A stretch of DNA of 64,000 nucleotides from Heliocidaris tuberculata (lineage: Eukaryota > Echinodermata > Echinoidea > Camarodonta > Echinometridae), in contig CM046836.1 in the NCBI GenBank assembly GCA_025618425.1, positions 13,373,703 to 13,437,702 of the forward strand, in the 5' to 3' direction. The notes under the pieces are model-generated. The model saw only the letters and a list, made by a program, of their open reading frames with translations, ran no database searches and was not told the DNA's origin. Shown one piece after another: positions 13,726-27,800 of this stretch (position 1 is the stretch's first letter; each line of letters opens with the position of its first letter). The translations under genes and the position numbers were made by a program.

Positions 13726-16700
13726 ATAGAATTAAAACGCTGTGGCTTGTCCCATTTGGCTCATCTTCCGCAAGGTTTAATGATCATTTGGAGAAGACAG
13801 CAATATTTTTCTTACCATTAGGCAGGCACACGACACTTGCATCTTCATAATGCCTACAGCTGTGTCTGCCGATACCGTTATGTGGACAATCGAATATGCT
13901 TGTCTCATTGCCCGTACAGTGGACGTTGTCCAACCAGATGTGACCGCTGCCCTGGCCGAAATAAGCAGAGGGCGGGGCGCTGAGGGCATCTTGATACCCT
14001 AGACTTCTGCAGATGACGTGAGCGTCGTTGATGTCCCAATAATCATCACAGACGGTACCCCAAATACCGTTGTACCAGACTTCCACCCTGCCTTTGTGCG
14101 TCTCCTCACCGCTTATGAGTCGAACTGCAGAGAGGTGGAATTTGTTCGTTGATCAAAACGCAATTTATCATCCGGTCAAGAGAAGGTATCGGAATATTGG
14201 AACTCATAAAAGAAATAAATATTGTATGATGGTCTTCAAACGCAAATGATTTTGATCGAATTCATCACAATTCCAGCTAAAACGCTGTCTTATTGGTGGA
14301 TTAACTAACCTTAGCCAGAAGCGGATCTAGAGGGGGGGGGTTGGGGGGTTGCAACCCCCCCCCAAAAAAAAAAAAAAAAAAAAAAAAATCCGGGGACCAT
14401 TTTTTTTTTTATCTTATCTTTTTTTTTAAACTTGTATTTTTTTTTATTCTATTTATGTATTTATTTTATTTTCACACACAGATTTTCAAAAATTCTCCCT
14501 ACTGTGGGAGGGGGGACACCCCCCCTCCCACACCCTCCCCCCTCTATAAAAAGCTAGATCCGCCCCTGTTAGCTATTATAGTCTTTATATGGACAGGTAA
14601 AGTGCAGTTTTCCCGAGTATGAGAGCCCATTAACCGTACGAAAATAATGCATTGTGTCACATTTCATTCTGGACATGGATTTCAGGAAGTTTCATCACTT
14701 CATTGTCCTACTGGGACCTTTTGGGCCTTGATCAAGTCAGAAAAAATGAGGTATATATTCATACGTTCAAGCATTTGCTTTAAATGAAACCTGGTAAAGA
14801 ATAATGATCAACAATAGTCATTCAAACTCTATTGGGCAATTTGAAAAGTTTGTAGTGTCTAAATGTACATCATGATTTTTTTTTATATCAATCAAAATGC
14901 ACGATCAACATATGCTTCAAAAATATTTAGAAAAGAATAGAACTGACCAATCTATCTGAGCGTACTAAAAATGTTCAGAAAGTGAATTTTGACGAGATAT
15001 ATCTATCGAATTCCCAAACTATGTTCATTATTCGATATCAATTGAAAGCCCAATTATTCCCCAACGTATAGTGGTTAATCCTAAGAGAGGCACTCGTTTT
15101 TCCAGAGCCTCGTTTTTCTGAAGGTTCATAATTCCGAAAATGAATTAGGGTTCATTATTCCGAAAATGAAATAGGCTTCATTATTCCGAAAATGAAATAT
15201 GGTGAATAATTCCGAAAATTTGTTGCATTATTTCAAAGGTTCGATTATGCAAATGTTCACAGTTCTGAAAATGAAATAGGGTTCGTAATTTCGAAAAAAA
15301 AAATATGCAGGGTTTATCTTATTTTATTTTATTTAGATTATGAACCCTTTTCATTTTTGGAATTATGAACAGTATTTTATTTCCGGAATTTTGAACCTTC
15401 AGAGTATCTAATCTTCAAAATTATGAATCTTCGCATAAACGACAATCTACATGTTTATGCAAGTTTGGTACGAGCAGTACACCTGAATAACGGAATTTTC
15501 AGCCAGTCGGCGCCATTTCTATTTAGCTCTCCTCCCGCACTACATCGGGACTTGTCAGAGCAAGTCAATTGGCTCTGGTGCATCCGCTCCAAGAAATAAT
15601 TCAGGGAGCAAGCGACATTCGAAGTGCCTTTGGTCAATTCCAAGGTTACTCACGTTACAGTTGAAGATGTATTGGGTTACATCTTCAGCTCTTGTTCTCT
15701 TATTATAGGTATCAGCTAAATCAGTTTTAGTTAACACAATGCATACATATTGGAGTACCTATATATAGAACCAAAACCTTCGAAGGGGAACAGTAATTAC
15801 TGCTAGCCTAATTAATGTGTCGGTTACTCACGTTACATAATTTGGACATGCATAAATTGTAAAGAGGGCTTAAATGAAAAGTGTGCTAATATGAGGCTTT
15901 CTTGAAAAATGATTTTACCCTATTCAAAGAAAAGAACTGACGTAACAAAACTGGGGGGAAAATGGTAAAGAGACCCTTCAAGTAGAATCAACGTTTGAAC
16001 TCGTCAAGTGTTCTGGACCAAAAATTATAAACAAGAAAATTTCCATGAGGGATATAATGCGCATTATTTTACTCCAGTACTGTTCAAAAATTCATATGCT
16101 CCTATTACCCTGATATTATGCGCTCAGGGCCCTCTTGCATAAAAAAAAAAAGTTGCGATTAAACGCAACTCAAAAAAATTAAACGCAAGTCCCAAATACG
16201 CGTTCCTGATTGGTTGAAAATCAAGTTGCGTTTAATTTTTTGAGTGTCGTTTAATCACAACTTTTTATGCAAGAGGGCCCAGATCAGTTTTTGAGAAAAA
16301 AGAATGGAAGTTTAAAACAGATAAAAAAAACGATGTATTTTTCGACGACATACCCTTTGCCTGACATCTGACCCCAATGTCCTCAGAATGGCCGCAGCTG
16401 TTGTTGCCAATACCGTTAAGACTGCAATTCAATACGCTGTTCTCATTTCCAGCACAGTCAACATCATCAAGAAGTACAGCCCCAGTACCCTCTCCGAAAT
16501 AGGCATTGTAGAAAGTCGAGACTTGGTCTGGGAACCCAAGACTTCGACAGAGAATGCGAGATTCATTACTGGACCAAGAGTGACCACCATGGTGACCACC
16601 ATGGTGACCACAAACAGTACCCCAGGTACTGTCATGATAGACTTCAACTCGACCTTCTCTGGAGTTACTTCCGTCTACAACACGGGCTTCAAGGAAGAAG

Positions 16701-18851
16701 AAGAATAAATAAACACAAATGAAACGATCTTGGCTTTGGATAATAATGAATGCCAACCTGAATGTCTTTGATTTTTCTTGTTCCGTAAGTGGGAATTGTT
16801 CTTTACAAAACAGGAACATTCTTTTAAGACTACAGAAAAGGGCAGCACGAATTAATGTAGGTAAGTTTGCCTATAATGTAAATAGCGTGAATATGATTAA
16901 ATCATTGAAGTGGCAATCCAATATGATAATAGACGGGATTACTTTTTAGCATGTACTATGTATAAACTGTATTGATAGAAACGCCCCAATACGAATGTGC
17001 AATGAAGTGGAAATGGTTTTTGATAGACATGGTTTTAATACTAGGCTTGCCAATACATTGAATGTGATTTTTACCTAAGCCTACTCTCGAATGTTTTAAG
17101 AATAGTTTTAGATACGCTGGTGGTAAAATTTGCCTCGTGCTCTTCAGAATGCTAAATTTATGGGTACATATAAACGCATGTATTAGGAAAGCTATTTTAA
17201 ACCTGTATGACACAATGACTAATCTTGTATTGCACTAGACACGGTCCATCCATCTCACATTTCCTTTCTATTTTAGTCTGCCCTCACTCTCTCTCTCTCT
17301 CTCTCTCTCTCTATTTCTTTCTCTCCTTTCTACCAATTTCCGTTATATCTTCTCCCCTGCTTCATTCTCTTTATGATATATTTGTATTTTAAAGTAGTTT
17401 TATCAATTTCCGCTTTTTAACTTTAATTATTAAGCTGTTTCTCTTTTTGTGATTTGCTATTTGTAATGCTTACTATTCTAACAACAATTAGTTTTACTGC
17501 CGATGTATATTTGATTATATTTGATTGTTAGCATGATTGATTCTCATTGTTTTTATTTTCATGTATTACATTTTTATCTGGGGCCCGTTGCACAAAACTT
17601 GCGTTTGAACGCAACTCAGGAAAATCAAACGCAACTTTATTTTCAGCCAATCAGAAGTGCGCATTCAGGACTTGCGTTTGATTTTAAGAGTTGCGTTTAA
17701 ACGCAACTCTTTGTGCAACGGGCCCCTGGACCAGGATGTAAAACAGATTTTGTACCAATATCTGATTCTTGTTATCCTGATTAAATATATTTTAATTCAA
17801 AAAGAATAATAAAAATAAGCATCATCAATTTCTTAACATTATTACTTATATAGTCCTAATTAATGCAGTATAATCGTTGTAAATCTTCGAATTGGATACA
17901 AAATTGATGATCTATATCTGTATCTGTCTGAATCTGTCTGTATCTTATTTGCGATCAGTAGGCCAATCATCCCCTTGTTAAATCGGGTGAGAGTGTTCAG
18001 CAAAATAAAGAGTCCTCATACATATTTCAGTACGTGAATCAGATGCGTTTGACTATTATTTCACACTATTCAACTCAATAGTTGAAGAGAAAATGTACTC
18101 TTTGTAACCGCAAAGGACATTACACAACATGGAAAAGGATTTGGGGGTTTAATGAGACATTAGCAGAAGCTTTTAATCATATTCTAAACATAAATATAGT
18201 TTGTAAAACAGTATTATAAAATACATTTCCTTGTCAAAGCTAAATAGTGGCGTAATGGACATGACAGCTTGTGCGTAACGGACGCTTTTTAAAAACCGCT
18301 ATAACTTTGCTTTAAAATATTCAGTAGCTCATGCCGACGTCATATCAATAATCTTTTTGTTCCATTTATCACAATTTACCCCCCAAAAATCAAATCTGAA
18401 GTGCTTGTGGCCTGAAATAATGAGGAACAAATTGATGCTTTTTTCGCTATGATACTGGTCATTTATGACCCCATCGTAATCCCTGGAAAAGAACCCCAAA
18501 TTATCAAGCCTGCCACTAAACATATTGTTTTAGTGTTAAGAAAAAGTTTTTTTTTTTTTTTTTTTTTTTTTAATTGATTCGAGTTTTATTTTTCATTCCA
18601 TATCAACGCAATTTACATTGTAAAGCAAAATAAAAAATCAGAAATGAAAAATGGAACCCACTGGAAAGCACAGCTTGTTTTTGTGGGTTCCTGGAATAAA
18701 TATAATATTTTTCTTGCTCACCTGTTTCATTCGGCAGTCGGGGTGTTTTAGTAGTGAAGTCTGTGCAAAATTGAAATTGAAAATGTGATGTGAACTTAAT
18801 ACAGGTACTTATATAAAATTATATCTACATACATATATACATAATACAAAC

Positions 18852-18889
<38 letters not shown>

Positions 18890-21800
18890 GTATATACACA
18901 ACGGAGACTTCGAATTTAAGGCTGAATATATATTCAGCCTTAAATTCGAAATCTCCGTTTTGTGTTAACTTAAACTTGCCCCTCCCCTAATTCATATATA
19001 TAGACGCAGGCTAGGTTAAAGTGGTAAATACCTAGGATAGCCTGTGAAGGAGCGTCACCACCCTTGCGCTTTTAGATTTCACTGCACATTTTGTAAAAGT
19101 GTAGTGGTACACCTGCAAATCCCGATCAGTTATACTGGAAAGAGAGACCTGATGGTTACAGTTATTCATTTGGTTTTTCCTCTCCTAGGCAAAGGTGACT
19201 CTAAATACTTGATAATAATTGAAACGATGGTGAAAATGACGATGATGATGATGATGATGATGATGATAATAATAATAATTATAACAATAATAATGATAAC
19301 AATAATAATTATGATAATTATAATTATAATGATGATGATGATAATAATAATAATTAGAATGATAACAATTTTATTAATGATAATAATGATAATAATAATA
19401 ATAATAATGATGATAATAATAACATATATAATTATCTATGTGTAGAATATAATGAAGTAAACTATTAAATTAAAAAAAATGACAAGAGACTATACAGTGC
19501 GTCCGCGGAAGAAACGAAAACCTAAATCAAAGAGTTATTGTAACCAAACTATGTGTTGTATGACCGTAAACGTCTATTTTCCATAAAGTAGATGGATTCT
19601 GCTTTCAAATGATACCTTGGTGATATTTCTACGTACATGCTTTACCGAGCAGGATCGTTTTGAAAATGACATGTAAAACCTCAGTTGTGCCAGATTTGGG
19701 TAAAACCGTGAAAACCTTAAGATCTAAAGATCGCATGAACCGAAGGAAATATGAACTTTAAAACCCAGTGAGAAGATTGCTTTCATGCATGTGCTTCTTT
19801 TAATAATGGGGTTAAGGATAATACCCTCACCATAAAATAAAAGATGATCAACTTTTTTGTTGATGGTGGGTAAAGAAAGGCTTAATTTGTACTGAAATTG
19901 TACCTGCAATTAGTATGAACATCAATTTTATAGCATTGTTCGGAATTGCACCTTCATTAAAGAACAAAGCAGACAGCAAGGTGATATTTTCATTGAAACA
20001 ATAAAGTAAAGGGCACCTTCCATTGTCATCGAATGGTACGGTATGGTATAACAGGCACATAAGGCAGGGGAAAATATCAGATTATCGCAATTTTCCACCT
20101 CAGAATGGGCACCATTTCAAATCACAAGAGGGGCTCTTTTTCATTGCTCAATGGAAGTTTATTGGTGTTCTTTGAAGTTTATTGATTGGGAAAAATCATG
20201 GATGTACTCCCCTGCCACCCCCGGGAATTGGGCTTGGCCCATATTTTATGAAAATTCTAATTGAATGCTTATCATCACACAGTGGGAATCTTGTGCATCA
20301 AATATATTAAGCTTACATTTCCTTTACGCATGGTGCGTCATGTTCGCATGTGATACTAACGTTTTCACGGATTTACCAAAATTTGTCACAAATGGATTTT
20401 CACACGCCATTTTTATAACAATGCTGCTCTGTGAAGAATGTAAGGATTAATGCAATAGATGTGTCATTTGAAAGCATATTACTTCTTCATGAAAACAAAT
20501 ATTTATATTCATACGGCTCCTTGTTTGCTCACAATAAGCTTTTGTTTTAAGGTTTCCTTTTTTCTGGGACGCACTGTATAATGAAGACGACAACCTTGTT
20601 TAAATTCAGATCATGCAGATATCAAGGGGCTCGCGAACGATTCGTGAAGGATGCAAATGTCGAAAAAATTGCAAAATCCAACATTCGGACAAGTTTTTCT
20701 TTGAATGTGTAGCGACAATTGGAGCCGTAAACCAAAATTGCGCAGTTTGTGCGTAGTTCTCACAACGTATGTGCGAATGTCGCGTGTGGCGTTGCCGATC
20801 TATGGCCAGTCCACATACACCGTATATAAGAACACGCAACTTGAATGCGAACAACACGGATATGACGAAGCTTGTTATACATTTTCGAGAGCAAATCACG
20901 AGCAAATCCCGACCCGTGATGCTAGAAACGTTCGCAAGAAATTTCAAACTACTACCGCGAACAATTGACGACGCTTCCGAACCCCCGCGCATGTTTGGCG
21001 AACATTTGGGGCCTACACTGGCCCCTGGGAGCCGGGGGTACTGGGGGTGCTGCAGCACCCCTAGCAGGCTGTGGATGTTGGGGATGCTGCAGCACCCCCA
21101 GATTTCTACGGGGGCACTTGCCCCAGGGGCAGGACAAAGTGCATTAGAAATCAGAGTTTTTATCAGGTTCAAAATGCGAAAATTTTCTAAAGCTCGCTTG
21201 CTTTGCTCCATAGCATGTATTGCTTCAGGATCTCTTATTTTCGCACTCCAATGTTGGCTATATAAACAGCATTTTAAAAGGGTTCAAAATTGAAGGGGAA
21301 AATGTTATTCTCGTTGCTTTTTTCCCTATTATTACCATTTGAAAGAAATTGTAACTTTATGTTGCAAAGCTAAATACCTCGACTGTATTTCTCCTGAATT
21401 TTCGTTAATTGCGCCCCATTGATAAAGAAGTGAATAGAAAACCGTTTATAAATTTCCAAAACTCGAAACGGTATCGGTCGATGCAGTGAGCTCGCTTGCG
21501 AATTTCTTCTGTAAATAAAATGCCTAAGAAATTGCATTTTTATGTAGTTTCGTGTAAGTATGGGAAACGGGTGGGTGGGGGCAATTTAGAACCTAAATAA
21601 TTGTACTCGCATTATTTTAGCTGTGTTTGCTCGCTTCGCACAAACACAGTTTGTCACGTTATGAACGGATTTCCTTCCTTATTTCCACGTACGTAACTAC
21701 AATAACTACAAAAACTCAAACAATGATTTTTGAGCGATTCTTTTTATGTCGCATCAACAAAAATCACAACGAATTTTCTTATGTATTTCTTTGTTTTTTA

Positions 21801-24800
21801 CTCAAATCGGTGATTTTCTTTTTACAAATTCACGGCGATTTAAAGTTTATTTCAGTCGTGCCAACCCTGGTGCATTGGTTTGCAGAATGACCTATAACTG
21901 TACATTGAATGTTATCTTTACAGGCAACGTTGATTTCGGGGTCTCCACGTCTCCCCCTGCCGAAATTTTCACTTTGCCAAGGACTAGCGAAACAATGTGT
22001 AATAATATCAGTGGTGTGGCCGTGCATGGGCGCACGTGCCCCGGGTGACACTTGAAGGGGGCTAAAAACACAAAAGAGAGAAAGAAAAAGAAGAGAAAAA
22101 CAAAGAAAATAATATTGCCATCATTCTGGACTGTACGCCCCGAATCTGCAAGGCAAATGCATTAGAAATCCTTTTTTGGAGGGTTTGAAGTGTAAACATT
22201 TTCTGAAGCTCGGTCGCTTTACTCCCTCGCATAATGTTGCTCCAAGACCTCGTAATTTCGCTCCTCATGCAGGAAATGTATTTTAACGGCTCACGATTGA
22301 TAGATAATCCTCGATGCTTTGCTCGCTATTATGTAAGTTTCATCTTCCTCGTGTTAAATACTGCGTCCCAATATAGGATTAAGACAGTGTATAAAATCGC
22401 TTTTGGAAAGGTTCAACATTTCAAAGAAATGTCAACTTTTGATTGTCTGCCTAAATTCCTAGACTATTTCTTAATGGTTTCCATTAATGTTACGCCCCAT
22501 TTGAGAAGGAAGTGAATAGAAAACCGTTTATCAATGTTCAAAATTCGGATCTCTACCCCTCGATCGCAGTGCTCATTTGCAAATTTTACTGGGTAAATTG
22601 CATAAGAAATTGCGTTTTGGGGGTTAAAAATGAAGAGAAAAAAATCTACCACTCGGTCGCTTTGCTCCCTCGCTTGTACAATGGCGTGGATAAGTTGGGG
22701 GAGAGGGTAGGGGTAGGGGCGCAACTTCATTGTTTGCCGCGGGCACCATAACTCCTAGATAAGCAACTGTATAAAAGAAAATTTCAGCTCACAGCACCCC
22801 CAGTAAAAAAAAATCGTTCCCAGGGGCCTGGGCCTACAATGCGAACGTTGGACTTTGCCATTACTTCGACATGCGGCATCCTTCGCGAATCGTTCGCGTG
22901 TCCCGTGAAAACCCACCTATAGAGGGTTCCCAGAAGCACCCATGCTGGATGACATAACAATAAAAACCTGTGCACTAGACCATGACAACAACGGCTTTTC
23001 AGTCTGATGCACAGGTTTTTATTGTTATGTCCTCCAGCATGGCCGCCGTGAGAACCCTCCATAGTGAAATATCTTTTCATTTATGTAGACATATTTACAT
23101 AAAAAATATAATCTTGTCATGTGTAACACCTTATAGAAATTTACTTTGTATAACGTCCTAAACTGGTCGTTTTATATCATGAAGCTTGCTAGAGCCCGCC
23201 CTCACCCAACCAGTGATATGTGTTTCCATGGTATTGAGATTTACATACCAGTGTAAGGTGGGGTAGTGCTCCGTTGCCATATAGTAGGACTTTCGGTCGT
23301 TGTTTCTGAAACATGTGAAACGCATAATTTACAAGACACACTCTGTGACTCTAATCCGACACAAACAATGTATAATCATCGAATATTCAATTTGAAAGTT
23401 TAACTAATGTCATCAGAGACACACTCTGTGACTCTAATCCGACACAAACAATATATAATAATCGCATACTCAATCTGAGAGTCTAACTTATGTCATCAGA
23501 GATAATATCAAATACTTGTGATCTTTATTATTTACATTAAAAGTACAATTCTTCAAAATAATATAGATTAAAGAGATTAAACTAATGATTATTTGATATT
23601 AAAGGAAAATCGTACATTAATGGATAATGGCTCTGAAACGAAGGAGAAAAATCAGAAAAGCAGATTTATAAAATTTTGAACGAAATCGGGCAAGCAATAA
23701 GAGAGTTATGAAGTTTTTAGAGTTCCAGTCACAATACATACTGATATTTCAAATAGCCGAATGGGCAGTGTCGCTATCAGGGGCGGATCCAGGATTTCGT
23801 ATAAGGGCGGGGGGCACACAAATGCAGGATTGTCAACTTTGGGAAACTGCTTGGAGGGAGACCCATATTTTTTTGGTCTCTCGCCAGCCCTCCAAAAGTC
23901 GCTCAGTGGGGGGGGGGGGGGGGGGGAGGTGGCGAGCAAAAAAAATAATTTTCGCCAGCCCTCCAAAAGTCGCTCAGGGGGGGGGGGGGGGGGGGTTATG
24001 GGGTCCAGTTCCCCTCCATAATTCTCTGACAAGCAAAAAAAAAAAAAATTCTGCTCGAAAAGGGGGGCACAATCGCAAATAGGGGGGGGGGCACATTGCA
24101 TTGTTTTCCCTCAAAAGGGGGGGGGCACGGGCCGGGATTGCCCCCCCCCCTCCTGAATCCGCCACTGGTCGCTATGATGTAGAGCGGCGAACAATTTTCA
24201 CATTTGCTCCAACACATAAAATGACTAAAATGTCAATTTTTCAAAGTGAATTACTCGGCAGGATCTTTTTCTTTTTGGAGGACCTATGACAACATGCTAT
24301 CTACAACCATTTTTGAATGGTTGCTGCTTGTTGATATTAGAATTTATTTACAGTAATATGAAATTAAATATAAGCTAACCATATAAGGATAAAGCTCTAC
24401 ATCACGAATTGTGATTTCAGCATAAGCGGTGGGCTGCCAGCCTCTGAGAAGTACTTCCGAAAGTGCATTGTAGAAATTTATTTTGGTAATATGGAAGATT
24501 CGAAGAAAATTCGCAGGCATACTGTTGGAAATATACTGTGTATAGTACTTAGTATGTTAGCAAAATTATAATAGTTTTAATTTTATAGGATGTTGAGGAA
24601 TACATCCCCTCTATTCTGTCGTAAAAATCTAAACAGAAGTAAATACTAAATTTACCTGTCTTATCAATTACTTCCTGTATAACCTACCCGGCAAATTAAT
24701 AGCAACTATACGTCAATTTAATTTAGTTAAACTTTTTTTTTTTCTTTGCAATAAAATATACAAACAAACTAAAACCTCACACTCACAAAACAGTAAAGAG

Positions 24801-27800
24801 TTTTACATTAAAAGCACTGATAACATATTTACATGATATATTGCGAAAGTGAGTAGAGGCTAAAATGGAGAAGCCCTTCCAAGAGGCTGATCTAGTTGAA
24901 TTATTCTATGTACAGATTATAATATGGCAAAGATTTATTGCAAAAGCTGACGCAACCCATAATGATACATTACAACACTAATTAGAACATGAAAGAGGAC
25001 AAAACAGAACAAAAACAAACAAACAATCAAAACACAACAAAATTTTTACTATTAAAGTGCTTGTAATCAAGTATTTTAGATTTTAACTTTTTTCCCTGCA
25101 AGAGTTTTCTATATCTTCTTTTGAAAATCAGTCCGACTTTGGGGACAGTTACATGTAGAAGGCTATAAACCCAACGGCTACGGTCGGGCTGATAAAGCTT
25201 TTCGTCAATGACGTAGATGTTGTAAGTAACTTTAAGGGCTGAAATCCTAAGGACTTGATGGGGTCACTATTTCGGGACAGGCTCCCAGGATACGAATCTG
25301 CATCATTTCCTAACCAAATTACAAATTTTAGAACACTTTGCTACACGGGGTTGCGACTAGCGACCGGTTCACCCCCCTCAAAAAAAATAATAATAATTTA
25401 TTTTGAATTTTACAGTGTAGTAACTTTGTATTTTGGCGGATTCCTCAGTAAATTATTTGTTATTTATTATCTATGCGACCGAGGGAGAAAATTTTTGCTT
25501 TTGATTTGTTTCCTCTCTTGCACTCTCATAACAAATGGGGTATCAATACAAAGGAAAATAAACAGACTTACAAACAAGGGCGGCGAAGACTGAACAAAAA
25601 TGTATAGCAAATAATGAGTAAAAGGATGTGACGCCCTGTTAAGGCTCTGAAGTACCCTAAAATGCAAACTTTTACTATTCAAATGGAGAAATTTTCTAAA
25701 CCGTAGGTATTATAAAGGCAGAGATTCCCCCGTGATTTACAATAGACAATGTAAACTCCTTATAGGACCAGTTTCAGGGTCAACATTTCAGGGGGAAGGA
25801 AATTTTCTTCCTTGGTCGCCTATGACCTCGCAAATAATTATCAGAATTTACCGAGGAATCCGCCAAAATGCGATTTCTTTTTAAAAAATTTTTTTCTTCT
25901 TTTTTTTAATTATTTTTTTGGGGGAGGGGGATGAATCGTCACAGACCCCCCCCCCACCATCACCACCACTACCACCACCATCCTCGTCCCCCCCCCCCCG
26001 AGCCCGTGACCAGAAATTGCCGCCCCTGCTTACAAACGATAAAAAAATCACTATATATACTACAATAACATGAGATATTTCATTAACCAAACTTGAGTTT
26101 TCCACATTTCTTTGCCGAGTTTCTATACATGTGCATATGTGATGACGAAGACGTTTCATACCAGTTAATATATAATGGCAGTTATTAATTCTTTTCTTAT
26201 CTCATAACCTTTTTGTCGCAGTAAAAGCCTTTTTCGGGTATTTCCTGACCATAAAGAGTTTAGAAATTATTGAAAAATGTGCTACGAGTGAAGATAATGC
26301 AACAGATGATCGAAATATCAATAATCAATATTCGGCATTTTCCTTTTACTCCCTTTCTCTCTATCTCTCTCCTTGATACTCATTCTCTCCCTATCTTTTG
26401 AACGACATCAAGAGTCAGGTGATCATCCAGGGGCGGCGCCAGAGTATTTTGATAGGAGAGGCAAGACGACCTAAAGATGACGTCATATTTTTTTTCTCCA
26501 TTAAATAACAGGGGTAATATAGAGTTATATGATTAAGATCTCTCTTTTTAATACTACTTTTTCTTCTTTCTTCCCTTTTCTTCCCTTTTCTTCCTCCTTT
26601 TCCTCTTTTTTCTTCTTTTTTTTTCTTTTTTCACTACTTGAAAAATCATAGGGGGGCGGTCGCCCCCTCTACCCCCCTGTAGCGCCGCCCCTGTGATCAT
26701 CCCATATTTTGAACAAGCTCAAAATGATTAATTTACTCATAACATGCATGCACAACATATGGTTAACAGAACAAGACTACAAAAAACACACAATTTTGTG
26801 CGAAAATATTGTTATGCTTGTTCATGGCAAAATAAATATTGATTATCGAATATTAATTATTTTCATTATTGCAGTTATATTGTATGCAATCTTATAAAAC
26901 CATTTTAGTACGTTTGGTCATTATTTCATCAGTTCTTACAATGATATATATGAGTATATGTAATTTTTTACTAGGTCATTTTGAAAGAAATATTGAGAAA
27001 TGTTTCGGCTAGTTCACATGACACGTCTATGAAAGTGCATGTCACCAATCGATACTTAAGTAACTATCATCAGCAACTGAGTTATCACACATAATATTTT
27101 TTAACCCATAGTCTTCGGGAACCGGGTGGCTCCTGTATTAAGCCTATGAGAGTTAAAAAATTCAGTAGTCAACGGGTTAAAAGAATGAACAAAATGTATT
27201 GTATATGAACTTATACTACCATACATGTAAATACGAGTTAATACATCCTTGTCAACTAAATAAAAGGGAAAAAAAAAAAACATAAAGCCTTTTTTTCAGC
27301 TGAACATGAAACACCAGAAACATGAGAAACATGAGGACTCTTGAATTCGACAACGTGTTACTATATGGCGTATACTACTTGCATGATTTTTTTTAAACAA
27401 ATTACCAAAAGATCCTAAATATTCGAATTTCAGTATCATTTTGTAAACTTCAAACTTGTAAATTTGTAAATTTCAATATCATTTTGTAAACTTATCTACT
27501 TGTTTTGAATATGACCTCTGTAAATTTAGGAAATTTAAAAAAAAAATTATTTTACCCTGACCTCCTGCCATCCAGTCAATTGGTTAAAAAATGCAATGGT
27601 GTATGCAAAGGAAAGACCGAAAAAGAATTATTGTCGACATAATGTATAAGTTCACTTGACTGAGAGGGGGGAAACGAATATAATCCCTTTGTACATGATG
27701 ACCCTCGGTACTTCCTCCGGGATAATTCATCAATAGCGAGCTTCAGTTTCTGACACCGAACGTCGACTTCGACTACGAGTGACGTCATTTTGAGGAGCCG

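Noticed and set aside
15455..15737. Cys-containing minus-strand frames between the two SRCR exons, with a gtaacgtgagtaac donor-like site
   Set aside because: The SRCR exons already join in frame without it, no acceptor with good context was found, and the donor-like motif is repeated at about 15,825.
20606..21293. 201- and 174-codon frames on opposite strands
   Set aside because: They overlap each other in a region of dispersed repeat with ctgcagcaccccc inverted pairs; no recognised domain.
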